Source: JALORV01 sp963766365
GTDB taxonomy: Bacteria > Pseudomonadota > Gammaproteobacteria > Burkholderiales > Burkholderiaceae_F
DNA length: 64,000 nt
Assembly: GCA_963766365.1 (NCBI GenBank)
Contig: CAVXZK010000011.1
Span: 186,001-250,000 of the forward strand
Direction: 5' to 3'
Below, piece by piece: positions 41,652 through 50,646 of this stretch (position 1 is the first letter of the stretch; each line of letters begins with the position of its first letter). The notes under the pieces are model-generated. The model did not search any database and was not told where the DNA came from. It was given only the letters and a program-made list of their open reading frames with translations. Made by a program: the position numbers and the translations under genes.

Positions 41652-42314
41652 ATGATCGAGGCCGTCGACCTGACCTGTGAACGCGGAGAGCGGCTGCTCT
41701 TTTCCGGCCTGTCGTTCTCCGCCGAAAACGGCACGCTGCTGCGCATCGCGGGGCCCAACGGCACTGGCAAGACCAGCCTCTTGCGCATGATGTGCGGGCT
41801 TCTCGAGCCCACCGGCGGCGAGATCCGCTGGAAGGGCGGAAACATCCGCAAGCTGCGCGAGGAGTACTGGAAGGACCTCGCCTACATCGGCCACCTGAAC
41901 GGCGTGAAGGACGACCTGACGGTGCGCGAGAACCTGCGCGTTTCGGTGCGCGTGGCCGGACGTTCGGCCGCTGAGGCGCAGCTCGCGCAGGGGCTCGATG
42001 CGGTCGGGCTCGCCGGTTTCGAGGACACGATGGCGCGCTTCCTGTCGCAGGGACAGCGCCGCCGCGTGGCACTGGCCCGGCTCTACGTCAGCGAGGCCGT
42101 GCCCCTGTGGATCCTGGATGAACCATTCACCGCGCTCGACGTGCGCGGCGTCGCCCACCTCAGTGCGTTGATCGCCCGCCATATCGAAAATGGCGGCACC
42201 GTGGTGCTGACGACGCACCAGGAAGTACCGGTGGATGCGGCGCGTCGCAAGCGTGTTGACCTGGGCAGTCCGACTGCCGCGCCCGTCGCCGAGGCCGAGG
42301 ATGCTGCGTGCTGA
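41652..42314 (+). CDS. ccmA: Heme exporter ATP-binding protein CcmA
   Basis: 220-residue ATPase of the CcmABCD complex, which releases holo-CcmE during cytochrome c maturation. Walker A GPNGTGKTS (about residues 35-43), signature LSQGQRRRV and Walker B LWILDEP are visible. It is the first gene of the nine-gene ccm operon and starts at ATG 41652, with only a weak ribosome-binding site. It overlaps ccmB by seven bases. Confidence 0.94.
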   Translation: MIEAVDLTCERGERLLFSGLSFSAENGTLLRIAGPNGTGKTSLLRMMCGLLEPTGGEIRWKGGNIRKLREEYWKDLAYIGHLNGVKDDLTVRENLRVSVRVAGRSAAEAQLAQGLDAVGLAGFEDTMARFLSQGQRRRVALARLYVSEAVPLWILDEPFTALDVRGVAHLSALIARHIENGGTVVLTTHQEVPVDAARRKRVDLGSPTAAPVAEAEDAAC

Positions 42315-42976
42315 ACGTCCTCCTCAATGTGATCCGTCGCGACCTGCTGCTCGCGGCGCGGCAGAAAGCCGACGTCCTCAACACGTTGTTCTTCTTCGTG
42401 GTCGTCGTGACGATCGTGCCGCTCGGCATCGGTCCGGAGCCCAATTTGCTGCGGTCGATCGCGCCGGGCGTGGTCTGGGTTGCGGCGTTGCTGGCGGCGA
42501 TCCTCTCGCTGCCGCGGCTGTTCGCCAACGATTTCGCCGATGGCACGCTGGAGCAGATGCTGCTGTCCGCGGAGCCCTTGACACTGATCGTGCTGGGCAA
42601 GGCGGCCGCGCACTGGCTGGTCACGGGGCTGCCGCTGACGCTGATGTCGATCGTCTTCGGCGTCGCGTTCGACATCGGCATTGAAGAGACCGGCGTGATG
42701 ATCGTTTCGCTGCTGCTGGGCACGCCGGTATTGAGCCTGATCGGGGCGGTCGGCGCGGCGCTGACGCTCGGTTTGCGCGGGGGTGGGGTGCTAACATCGC
42801 TGCTCGTCCTGCCGCTCTTCATCCCGGTGCTGATCTTCGGGTCCGGCGCAGTAGGTGCGGCGGCATCCGGCGTCGGTTACGCCGCGTATCTCCTCCTCCT
42901 GGGTGCCTTCCTGCTGTTCGCTCTGGTGCTGACGCCGTGGCTCGTCGGCATCGCGCTGCGGATCTCGGTGGAGTAG
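42308..42976 (+). CDS. ccmB: Heme exporter membrane protein CcmB
   Basis: 222-residue membrane partner of CcmA with six helices. Family motifs are VIRRDLLLAARQKADVLNTL near the N-terminus and LFANDFADGTLEQMLLSAEP. The start is a GTG within the end of ccmA, which fits translational coupling. The function is as part of the ABC module acting on CcmE. Confidence 0.95.
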   Translation: MLNVLLNVIRRDLLLAARQKADVLNTLFFFVVVVTIVPLGIGPEPNLLRSIAPGVVWVAALLAAILSLPRLFANDFADGTLEQMLLSAEPLTLIVLGKAAAHWLVTGLPLTLMSIVFGVAFDIGIEETGVMIVSLLLGTPVLSLIGAVGAALTLGLRGGGVLTSLLVLPLFIPVLIFGSGAVGAAASGVGYAAYLLLLGAFLLFALVLTPWLVGIALRISVE

Positions 42977-43007
42977 GCGGGTATCTCATTCGCAGGCTGA
43001 CCAAACG

Positions 43008-43769
43008 ATGACGACAACCACCGCGGCGCGCTTCAACCTCTTCTGGTTCTCCTCGCCGCAGACGTTCTATCCGCTGGCGGGGCGGCTGATCCCGTGGTTC
43101 ATCGGGTTCGCCGTTGTCCTCACGCTGATCGGCCTGTACATCAGCTTCGCCGTGGCGCCGACCGACGCGACGCAGGGCGAGAGCTACCGCATCATCTTCA
43201 TCCACGTGCCGGCCGCGTGGATGTCGATGTTCCTTTACGTGGTGATGGCGTTCTGGGCGGCGATGGGACTCGCCTTCAACACGCGGCTCTCCTCGATGAT
43301 GGCCACCGCGATCGCGCCGACCGGCGCGCTGATGACCTTCCTCGCGCTGTGGACCGGCGCGCTGTGGGGCCGGCCCACCTGGGGCGCCTACTGGGTGTGG
43401 GACGCACGGCTGACGTCGGAACTGATCCTGCTGTTCCTCTACCTCGGCTTCATAGCGCTGCAGGCCGCGATCGACGACCGGCGCCGCGCCGACAAGGCGG
43501 GCGCGGTGCTGGCGATCATCGGCGTCATCAACGTGCCGATCATCTACTTCTCGGTGAAGTGGTGGAATACGCTGCACCAAGGTGCCTCGGTGAGCGTCAA
43601 GGGCTCCTCCATGGCCACGACGATGTTGTGGGGAATGCTGATCATGGCGCTCGCCTTCTGGATGTACTCTATCGCCGCCGTTCTGTACCGGGTGCGCACG
43701 CTAATCCTTGAACGGGAGAGGCGCGCCGACTGGGTCCGGGAACTTGCAGCGCAAGGGAGACTCAAGTGA
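43008..43769 (+). CDS. ccmC: Heme-handling protein CcmC
   Basis: 253-residue, six-helix protein that attaches heme to CcmE. The tryptophan-rich WWD-type motif is visible as WGAYWVWDARLTSELILLF, flanked by conserved His residues in IFIHVPAAWMS and SVKWWNTLHQGASV. The ATG at 43008 is 32 bases after ccmB. It overlaps ccmD by four bases. Confidence 0.96.
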   Translation: MTTTTAARFNLFWFSSPQTFYPLAGRLIPWFIGFAVVLTLIGLYISFAVAPTDATQGESYRIIFIHVPAAWMSMFLYVVMAFWAAMGLAFNTRLSSMMATAIAPTGALMTFLALWTGALWGRPTWGAYWVWDARLTSELILLFLYLGFIALQAAIDDRRRADKAGAVLAIIGVINVPIIYFSVKWWNTLHQGASVSVKGSSMATTMLWGMLIMALAFWMYSIAAVLYRVRTLILERERRADWVRELAAQGRLK

Positions 43770-43945
43770 CCTGGGGAAGCTGGGACGCGTTCTGGTCGAT
43801 GGGCGGCTACGGGCTCTACGTCTGGGGCTCGTACGCCATGGTCGTGGCCGTGGTCGCGATCGAGATCTGGCAACTGAAGTCGCGTCGCCGCGCCGCCGAT
43901 AACGAGGTGAAGCGCGAGCACGCACGCGCACGGAGTTCTGCATGA
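43766..43945 (+). CDS. ccmD: Small heme-exporter protein CcmD
   Basis: 59-residue protein with one transmembrane helix (about residues 15-36) starting at GTG 43766, which overlaps the ccmC stop (GTGA). The N-terminal WDAFWSMGGYGLYVWGSYA is typical of CcmD, followed by a basic, Arg-rich cytoplasmic tail. It stabilises the CcmABC-CcmE complex. The stop overlaps the ccmE ATG by three bases. Confidence 0.9.
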   Translation: MTWGSWDAFWSMGGYGLYVWGSYAMVVAVVAIEIWQLKSRRRAADNEVKREHARARSSA

Positions 43946-44394
43946 AACCAAGACACAAGCGAATCGCATTGATCGTGGGCGGACTGGCCGGACTCGGCAT
44001 CGCCGCGGCCCTGGTGCTGTCGGCGTTCCAGGAGAACCTCGTGTTCTTCTACAGCCCGACGCAGGTGGCCAACAAGGAAGTGCCGCAAGGCAAAGCGTTC
44101 CGCATCGGCGGCCTGGTGGAACAAGGCAGCCTCAAGCGCGGCGGCGACGGCCTGACCGTGAGTTTCAACGTCACCGACACGGCGAAGGTGATCCCGGTGA
44201 CCTACTCGGGCATCCTTCCGGACCTCTTCAAGGAAGGCAAGGGCGTTGTCGCGCAGGGCCGCCTCGGACCTGACGGGACGTTCCGCGCACACGAGGTGCT
44301 CGCCAAGCACGATGAAAATTACATGCCGCCTGAGGCTGCACACGCGGTGGAGCAGGCGCACAAGGCGCAGAAAACCGTGAAGGTGAGCCCGTGA
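43942..44394 (+). CDS. ccmE: Periplasmic heme chaperone CcmE
   Basis: 150-residue membrane-anchored (helix about 8-27) OB-fold protein that carries heme covalently on a histidine. The heme-binding motif is AKHDENYMPP, with H123 as the covalent ligand and Y127 as the axial ligand. The N-terminal KPRHKRIALIVGGLAGLG is typical. It overlaps ccmD and ccmF, consistent with a tight operon. Confidence 0.96.
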   Translation: MKPRHKRIALIVGGLAGLGIAAALVLSAFQENLVFFYSPTQVANKEVPQGKAFRIGGLVEQGSLKRGGDGLTVSFNVTDTAKVIPVTYSGILPDLFKEGKGVVAQGRLGPDGTFRAHEVLAKHDENYMPPEAAHAVEQAHKAQKTVKVSP

Positions 44395-46361
44395 TCCCCG
44401 AGATTGGCCACTTTGCCCTGATCCTCGCACTGCTGATCTCGGTCGCGCAGGCCGTGCTGCCGATTGCCGGCGCGGCGCGCGGCGACCGCGTCTGGATGTC
44501 GGTCGCGCGCCCGGCGGCTCGCGGCACCGCGTTCTTCGTGACGCTCGCGTACCTGTGCCTCGCGGCGTCGTTCATCAACAACGACTTCTCGGTGCTGAAC
44601 GTTGCGACGAACTCGAACTCGCAGCTGCCGCTGCAGTACCGCATCGCCGCCAGCTGGGGCTCGCACGAAGGATCGTTGCTGTTGTGGGTGCTGATGCTGG
44701 CGTGGTGGACGCTTGCGGTGGCGACTTTCTCGAAGCATATGCCGGATGACATGTTGGCGCGGGTCATCGGCGTGCAGGGCCTGGTGTCGGTCGGATTCCT
44801 GCTCTTCATGCTGACGACCTCGGATCCGTTCGATCGCCTGTTCCCGCCGGCGCCGGATGGCCGCGACCTGAATCCGTTGCTGCAGGACCCGGGCATGGTG
44901 TTCCACCCGCCGATGCTCTACATGGGCTACGTCGGCTTCTCGGTGGCGTTCGCCTTCGCGATTGCGGCGCTGCTCGGCGGCAAGCTAGATGCGACGTGGG
45001 CGCGCTGGTCGCGTCCGTGGACAACGATGGCCTGGTGCTTCCTCACGCTCGGCATCGCGCTCGGCAGCTGGTGGGCGTACTACGAACTCGGCTGGGGCGG
45101 CTGGTGGTTCTGGGACCCGGTCGAGAACGCCTCGTTCATGCCGTGGCTGGTCGGCACCGCGCTGATCCACTCGCTTGCGGTCACCGAGAAGCGCGGCAGC
45201 TTCAAGAGCTGGACCGTGCTGCTGGCGATCTCGACGTTCTCGCTGTCGCTGCTCGGCACCTTCCTCGTGCGCTCGGGCGTGCTGACGTCGGTGCACGCGT
45301 TTGCAACCGACCCGAAGCGCGGCGTTTTCATCCTCGGCTTCCTCGTCATCGTCATCGGCTGCTCGCTGGCGCTGTTCGCCTGGCGCGCGCCGAAGGTGGG
45401 CCTCGGCGGCAAGTTCGACACCGTGTCGCGCGAGTCCTTCCTGCTGATGAACAACGTGCTGCTGGCCGTAGCCTGCGCCTCGGTGCTGCTGGGCACGCTG
45501 TATCCGCTGTTCCTCGACGCGCTCAACCTCGGCAAGATCTCGGTGGGCCCGCCGTACTTCGACTCGGTGTTCGTGCCCATCATGGCGCCGCTGGTGTTCC
45601 TGATGGGCATCGGTCCGATCGCCCGCTGGAAAAAGGCCGAGTTGCCCGATCTCGCGGTGCGGCTGAAATGGGCGCTGGGCGTGAGCCTCGCGACCGCACT
45701 GATCGTTCCCTTCATCGCGGGTCGCTGGACGCCGATGATCGCGTTCGGCCTGTTCCTCGCGTTCTGGGTCATCGCGTCGGCCGCGGTCGGCATCAAGGAG
45801 CGCGTGCGGCACATCAAGGGTGGACTCTGGGCGCGGCTGGCCGCGCAGGGACGAGCCTACTGGGGCATGCAGCTCGCGCACCTCGGCGTCGCGGTGTTCA
45901 TCATCGGCGTCACGCTGGTCAAGGGCTACGAGGTCGAGCGCGACGTCAGGATGGACATCGGCGACTCGGTCGCGGTCGGAAACTACAGCTTCAAGTTCGA
46001 GGGCACGCGCGAAGTGCAGGGTCCGAACTTCAGGGGCGCGCGCGGCACCGTCGAGGTGACGAAGAACGGCAAGTACGTGGAACACCTTTATCCGGAGAAG
46101 CGCATCTACAACGTGCAACAGATGCCGATGACCGAGGCGGCGATCGACTCGAGCGTGCTCGGCGACATTTACGTCTCGCTCGGCGAGCCGGTCGCCAACG
46201 GGGCGTGGAGCGTGCGCGTCTACTCCAAACCGTTCGTTACATGGATCTGGGGCGGCTGCGTGCTGATGGCGCTCGGTGGCCTGACGGCGCTGCTCGATCG
46301 TCGTTACCGGCTGCTGGCGCGGCGCGACGAAACCGTGCGTGGCACCCAGGCGGCGGTCTAG
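44391..46361 (+). CDS. ccmF: Cytochrome c heme lyase subunit CcmF
   Basis: 656-residue membrane protein that ligates heme to apocytochromes. The WWD domain is visible as WGGWWFWDPVENASFMPWL, and conserved His-containing segments include GSHEGSLLLWVLMLAWW and FHPPMLYMGYVGFS. The start is the GTG overlapping the ccmE stop. The C-terminal periplasmic domain and last helix are complete. No second NrfE-like copy is present in the window. Confidence 0.96.
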   Translation: MIPEIGHFALILALLISVAQAVLPIAGAARGDRVWMSVARPAARGTAFFVTLAYLCLAASFINNDFSVLNVATNSNSQLPLQYRIAASWGSHEGSLLLWVLMLAWWTLAVATFSKHMPDDMLARVIGVQGLVSVGFLLFMLTTSDPFDRLFPPAPDGRDLNPLLQDPGMVFHPPMLYMGYVGFSVAFAFAIAALLGGKLDATWARWSRPWTTMAWCFLTLGIALGSWWAYYELGWGGWWFWDPVENASFMPWLVGTALIHSLAVTEKRGSFKSWTVLLAISTFSLSLLGTFLVRSGVLTSVHAFATDPKRGVFILGFLVIVIGCSLALFAWRAPKVGLGGKFDTVSRESFLLMNNVLLAVACASVLLGTLYPLFLDALNLGKISVGPPYFDSVFVPIMAPLVFLMGIGPIARWKKAELPDLAVRLKWALGVSLATALIVPFIAGRWTPMIAFGLFLAFWVIASAAVGIKERVRHIKGGLWARLAAQGRAYWGMQLAHLGVAVFIIGVTLVKGYEVERDVRMDIGDSVAVGNYSFKFEGTREVQGPNFRGARGTVEVTKNGKYVEHLYPEKRIYNVQQMPMTEAAIDSSVLGDIYVSLGEPVANGAWSVRVYSKPFVTWIWGGCVLMALGGLTALLDRRYRLLARRDETVRGTQAAV

Positions 46362-46363
46362 TC

Positions 46364-46915
46364 ATGCGCAAGGCGCTCATCTACCTGCTGCCGCTTGCGG
46401 TCTTCCTGATCGTCGCGGTGTTCCTGCTGCGCGGGCTGTGGCTCAATCCACGCGAGGTGCCATCCCCGTTCATCGACAAGCCGGCGCCGATGTTCTCGCT
46501 GGCGCAACTGGCGCAGCCGGAGGCAAAGTTCTCGCCTGCTGACATGAAGGGGCAGGTCTGGCTGCTGAACGTCTGGGCTTCGTGGTGCGTCGCCTGCCGC
46601 CAGGAGCACCCGCTGCTGGTCGAGCTGTCGCGCAAGAAATCCGTGCCGATCATCGGCTTGAACTACAAGGACAAGCCGGACGCGGCCAAGGGCTGGCTGG
46701 CCCAGTGGGGTGACCCCTACGACCTCTCGGTAAAGGACATCGATGGCCGTATCGGCATCGAGTACGGCGTCTACGGCGTGCCGGAAACCTTCGTCATCGA
46801 CAAGAACGGCGTGATCCGCTTCAAGCAGATCGGCCCGATCACCGAGGAGATCTGGCAGAAGAAGATGCTGCCGCTGCTCGACGAACTGCGGAAGACAGGG
46901 GCCGCGGCATCATGA
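46364..46915 (+). CDS. ccmG: Thiol:disulfide interchange protein CcmG/DsbE
   Basis: 183-residue membrane-anchored thioredoxin-fold protein that keeps heme-binding cysteines reduced. The active site is NVWASWCVACRQEHP with C75 and C78; the cis-Pro loop is GVPETFVID. An N-terminal helix (about 4-24) anchors it. It starts two bases after ccmF and overlaps ccmH by four bases. Confidence 0.95.
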   Translation: MRKALIYLLPLAVFLIVAVFLLRGLWLNPREVPSPFIDKPAPMFSLAQLAQPEAKFSPADMKGQVWLLNVWASWCVACRQEHPLLVELSRKKSVPIIGLNYKDKPDAAKGWLAQWGDPYDLSVKDIDGRIGIEYGVYGVPETFVIDKNGVIRFKQIGPITEEIWQKKMLPLLDELRKTGAAAS

Positions 46916-47385
46916 GAAAGATTCTCGCCTTCCTGCTCCTCGGATGCCTGCCGTTGCTGGCGCACTCGTCGACCGAGCCGACGATGCTCGATCCGGTCTC
47001 GCAGAAACGCCTCGTCGATCTCTCGGCGCAGCTGCGCTGCCTGGTGTGCCAGAACCAGTCGATCGCCGAATCGAACGCCGAACTGGCGGTCGACCTGCGC
47101 AATCAGATCAACGAGCAGATCAAGCTCGGCCGCTCCGACAAGGAGATCGTCGACTTCATGGTGACGCGCTACGGCGACTTCGTGCTGTACCGGCCGCCGT
47201 TCAAGGCGACGACGGCGCTGCTGTGGATCGGACCGATCGCGCTGCTGCTGCTCGCCGTGCTGGTCTTCTACCGCACGCTGGTGAGCCGCCGCGCGCGTGT
47301 CGATGAACGTCCGCTCACCGATGCTGAGCGCGCCGAGGCGCAACGCATGCTTGCTTCCACCGCACAGAACAAGAACCCATCGTGA
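46912..47385 (+). CDS. ccmH: Cytochrome c maturation protein CcmH
   Basis: 157-residue periplasmic thiol-oxidoreductase with a signal peptide. It has the family motif LRCLVCQNQSI (C43 and C46), followed by the three-helix domain and a C-terminal helix (IGPIALLLLAVLVFYRTLV). It works with CcmG and CcmF on apocytochrome thiols. This is the short CcmH form; the TPR part is a separate gene, ccmI, overlapping it by four bases. Confidence 0.95.
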   Translation: MRKILAFLLLGCLPLLAHSSTEPTMLDPVSQKRLVDLSAQLRCLVCQNQSIAESNAELAVDLRNQINEQIKLGRSDKEIVDFMVTRYGDFVLYRPPFKATTALLWIGPIALLLLAVLVFYRTLVSRRARVDERPLTDAERAEAQRMLASTAQNKNPS

Positions 47386-48683
47386 CTGCCTTCATTGCCA
47401 TCGCCACCGTCATGGTGGTCATTGCCCTGGCGTGGCTACTGTGGCCGCTGCTGCGCGCCGGGCGCCGCGCCACGGTCGAGCGCCACATCGCCAACGCGAC
47501 GATCTACCGCGACCAGTTCGCCGACCTCGATGCGGACCTCCGGCGCGGCACGCTCTCCGAGTCGCAGTACGCCGAGGCGAAAGCCGAACTGGAAAGGCGC
47601 CTGCTGGACGAAGGCCGCGCCGAAGGGCCGGTGAACACCGGTGCGCCAGTGACCGCGAGCCGGACGACAGCCATCGTCGTCGCGCTCGCCGTTCCGCTGC
47701 TGGCGGGGCTGCTGTACTGGAAGCTCGGCGCGCCCGATGCCTTCTCGCCGCTGGCCACTCGGGTCGACGACGCGCACAAGATGACGGCGGGGCAGGTCGA
47801 GGAGATGGTGCAGCAACTCGCCGCCAAGCTGGAGAAAGAGCCCGACAACATCGAAGGCCGGGTGCTGCTCGCCAAGACCTACTACACGATGCGCAAGTTT
47901 TCTGAGGCGGCGGTGGTCTACGAAAGGCTGAACAAGCTCGTGCCCAACGAGCCTGACCTGATGACGGACTATGCCGACGCGCTGGCAATGAGTCACGGGC
48001 GCAGCCTCGAGGGCAAGCCGCTCGAACTGGTGAACGCCGCGCTGAAGGTCGATCCGACGCACTGGAAGGCGCTGGCGATGGCCGGCACGGCAGCGTTCAA
48101 CCGCAAGGACTACAAGGTGGCCGTCGAGTACTGGGAGAAGCTGCGAGCGACGCAGCCCGCGGATTCCCAGATCGGTCAGCAGATCACCGCCAGCATCAAC
48201 GAGGCGCGGCAGCTCGGCGGCATGTCGCCGGCCACGGAAATGGCGGCGGCGCCGAAGGGCGCGCCGGCGAAGGCCGCTCCGCCCGTCGCGGCGGCGCCAG
48301 CAGCGGCTGCGACAACGAAGGCCGCCGCGGCGTCCATTGGGACGACCATCGGCGGCACGGTGAACTTGTCCGATGCAGTCAAGGCCAAGGTGGCGCCGAC
48401 CGACACGGTGTTCATTTTCGCTCGCGCGGCAGAAGGCTCGCGCATGCCGCTCGCCCTGACCAGCGTGAAAGTCTCCGAGCTTCCGGCGAAGTTCACGCTC
48501 GATGACACGATGGGAATGTCTCCGGACATGAAGCTGTCGTCGGTGCCATCGCTGATCGTCGGCGCGCGGGTGTCTAAGTCCGGCAGGCCGATGCCGTCGA
48601 GCGGCGATCTCGAAGGACTTTCCAAGCCCGTCGCGCTCGGCACCAAGGACGTGGCTGTCACGATCGATCGCGTCCTGCCCTGA
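47382..48683 (+). CDS. ccmI: Cytochrome c maturation TPR protein CcmI
   Basis: 433-residue membrane protein that holds apocytochromes for heme ligation. It has two N-terminal helices (about 2-20 and 96-114) flanking a cytoplasmic loop, a TPR region (about 135-285), an Ala/Pro-rich linker, and a C-terminal domain (GTTIGGTVNLSDAVKAKVAP, LDDTMGMSPDMKLSSVPSL) typical of CcmI/CycH. The start is GTG at 47382. It is the last gene of the ccm operon. Confidence 0.93.
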   Translation: MTAFIAIATVMVVIALAWLLWPLLRAGRRATVERHIANATIYRDQFADLDADLRRGTLSESQYAEAKAELERRLLDEGRAEGPVNTGAPVTASRTTAIVVALAVPLLAGLLYWKLGAPDAFSPLATRVDDAHKMTAGQVEEMVQQLAAKLEKEPDNIEGRVLLAKTYYTMRKFSEAAVVYERLNKLVPNEPDLMTDYADALAMSHGRSLEGKPLELVNAALKVDPTHWKALAMAGTAAFNRKDYKVAVEYWEKLRATQPADSQIGQQITASINEARQLGGMSPATEMAAAPKGAPAKAAPPVAAAPAAAATTKAAAASIGTTIGGTVNLSDAVKAKVAPTDTVFIFARAAEGSRMPLALTSVKVSELPAKFTLDDTMGMSPDMKLSSVPSLIVGARVSKSGRPMPSSGDLEGLSKPVALGTKDVAVTIDRVLP

Positions 48684-48740
48684 CCTGTCGCCCGCGCCGC
48701 TACCTCCGTCGAGGTATCCCGACTGGGCGTCCGGTCGCGT

Positions 48741-48754
48741 TTGATGGCAGTCAA
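48741..48754 (+). promoter_or_regulatory. FNR-like box upstream of octaheme nitrite reductase
   Basis: TTGATGGCAGTCAA matches the FNR consensus TTGAT-N4-ATCAA at nine of ten positions. Its centre is 71 bases before the reductase ATG. With the usual -41.5 placement, transcription would start near 48789. This suggests induction at low oxygen by FNR/ANR. Confidence 0.6.
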
Positions 48755-48818
48755 TCGTCCGGCTAGACCCGCTCCGCACACTTGACCCCGATACGTTCCA
48801 AGTCGTTTCGGGGGAAAC

Positions 48819-50537
48819 ATGAAGAAGAAAACGACGCTCCTGCGCGCGGTGCAGGCAGCTGCATTGGCAACATTCCTGCTCGCGCCGGCGTGGGCGCAAC
48901 AGGCTGCGGCACCCGCCAAGCCTGCGGCAAAGGCCACACCGGCCGCGGCCAAGCCGGCGAAGCTCGATGCTTCGGGCTGTTTCGGCTGCCACGCACCGGT
49001 CAAGGAGTTCCACGACGCCGGCAAGCACAAGGGCCTGGCGTGCACTTCGTGCCATAGCGGCATCGAGAGTCACCTCGGCAATCCGTCGACGCGCCCGACG
49101 ACGTCGACCGATCCGGCAACCTGCGGCGGTTGCCACAAGAACCAGTTCGACACCGCCTACCAGATGGACTGGAATCGCACGGGTCGCTTCGAGAAGAAGC
49201 AGATGACCGGGCCGTCGCCCAATCCGGCGTTCGACCTGCTGATGACGCCGCACGGCTTCACACGCGAGCACAACCTGCCGCGCTCGCATGCGTTCATGGT
49301 GCTGGACCAGTTTGTCGTCGACCGCGGTTTCGGCGGGCGTTTCTCGCCGAAGGAAAGCTGGCGCTATCTCGCGAAGCCCGGCGGCAACTTCAAGGTCTGG
49401 GACGTCATCCAGGACAACTACCCCGAAAACACGGACCACAAGCCGTTCAAGCCGGGCACCGCTGCAGCGGCGAACCCGGTGTGCGTCTCCTGCAAGACGC
49501 AGGACCACATTCTCGACTGGGCCTACATGGGCGACCCGGTGCCGGGGGCCAGGTGGAGCCGCTCGTCGAAGGTGGTCGAGTTCGTCAAGTCAGTGAATCA
49601 CGCGAACAACTGCATCTTCTGCCACGACCCGCACGCCGCCAAGCCGCGCGTGGTGCGCGATGCGCTGATCCAGGCGTTGACCCGCAAGGACTTCCCGACG
49701 CTGTACTCGGAGGACGCGAACAAGACCAAGTTCGAAGTCAAGGACATGGGCGTGCGCGGCTTCAACCGCAAGATCGCGATGCTCGAGAAGTACGACAGCA
49801 AACTGCAGTGCGCGCAGTGCCACGTCGAATACAACTGCAACCCGGGCATCGATCCGAAGACCGGTGCAGCGATCGGCATGGCGGATCAGCGCACCAACGT
49901 GTTCCCGCTGGTGGCTGTCACCAACATCACCAAGTTCTATGACAGCATCAACTTCCGCGACTTCCGTCACTTCCAGACCGGCGCGTTGCTGACGAAGATG
50001 CAGCACCCGGACGCCGAGGTGTTCTGGAACTCGAAGCACGACAAGGCCGGTGTGCAGTGCGCGTCGTGCCACATGCCGAAGGTCACGGATCCGAAGACCA
50101 AGAAGACCTTCACGTCGCACTGGCAGACTAATCCGAAGCACTACGTCAAAGAGACCTGCCTGACCTGCCACACGGACTGGAAGGAGGAGCAGGCCAAGTA
50201 TGTGATGGAGTCGATGGCCTCGCACTATGCAGGCAAGGTGCGGCATGCCGAGTTCTGGCTGACGCAGCTGATCAATACCTTCGGCGAAGTGCAGGGCGCG
50301 GGACTGGACGACGCGACGCTGAACTCGGCGCGCGCCAAGCACACCGAGGCCCATGCGAACTGGGAATGGTGGACGGCTTCCAATGGCTCGGCCTTCCATA
50401 ACCTGGACCAGGCCAAGGAGTCGCTGGCGAAGTCGGCTGCCGCATCCCAGGAGGGGATCAAGATCCTGCGTGATGCGGTTGTGGCGAAGCGCAAGGCCGC
50501 CGCACCCGCTGCGGCACCGCCTGCACCGGCAAAGTAG
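48819..50537 (+). CDS. Octaheme ammonia-forming cytochrome c nitrite reductase (ONR/TvNiR type)
   Basis: 572-residue periplasmic enzyme with a signal peptide (cut near AWAQQ). It has eight heme motifs: CFGCH (54), CTSCH (75), CGGCH (102), CVSCK (222), CIFCH (265), CAQCH (331), CASCH (414) and CLTCH (447). The fourth, CXXCK, marks the catalytic heme with lysine ligand, as in NrfA and ONR. Catalytic Tyr338 follows CAQCHVEY, and Cys340 stands at i+2, the same spacing as the Tyr-Cys crosslink of Thioalkalivibrio TvNiR; H396 is in the conserved QHPD. Pentaheme NrfA lacks the three N-terminal hemes. An FNR-like box precedes it. It reduces nitrite, and probably sulfite or hydroxylamine, with six electrons. 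Confidence 0.9.
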   Translation: MKKKTTLLRAVQAAALATFLLAPAWAQQAAAPAKPAAKATPAAAKPAKLDASGCFGCHAPVKEFHDAGKHKGLACTSCHSGIESHLGNPSTRPTTSTDPATCGGCHKNQFDTAYQMDWNRTGRFEKKQMTGPSPNPAFDLLMTPHGFTREHNLPRSHAFMVLDQFVVDRGFGGRFSPKESWRYLAKPGGNFKVWDVIQDNYPENTDHKPFKPGTAAAANPVCVSCKTQDHILDWAYMGDPVPGARWSRSSKVVEFVKSVNHANNCIFCHDPHAAKPRVVRDALIQALTRKDFPTLYSEDANKTKFEVKDMGVRGFNRKIAMLEKYDSKLQCAQCHVEYNCNPGIDPKTGAAIGMADQRTNVFPLVAVTNITKFYDSINFRDFRHFQTGALLTKMQHPDAEVFWNSKHDKAGVQCASCHMPKVTDPKTKKTFTSHWQTNPKHYVKETCLTCHTDWKEEQAKYVMESMASHYAGKVRHAEFWLTQLINTFGEVQGAGLDDATLNSARAKHTEAHANWEWWTASNGSAFHNLDQAKESLAKSAAASQEGIKILRDAVVAKRKAAAPAAAPPAPAK

Positions 50538-50552
50538 GGCACCTGCCACGTC

Positions 50553-50581
50553 AAGGGGCGGAGGCGACTCCGCCCCTTTTT
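50553..50581 (+). terminator. Rho-independent terminator after octaheme reductase
   Basis: Perfect 11-base stem AAGGGGCGGAG / CTCCGCCCCTT with GCGA loop, followed by TTT. It is 15 bases after the stop. The downstream TPR gene would need read-through or its own promoter. Confidence 0.9.
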
Positions 50582-50646
50582 GTTGGCCGGACCGGACCGC
50601 GTCCGGTTCCTGGCAATCGATAATCCGCGACGTGACTTCCACTTCG

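Noticed and set aside
48819..50537. Call as pentaheme NrfA, hydroxylamine oxidoreductase or octaheme tetrathionate reductase
   Set aside because: Eight motifs exclude NrfA; the CXXCK fourth heme and Tyr-x-Cys after the sixth match ONR better than the other octaheme families.
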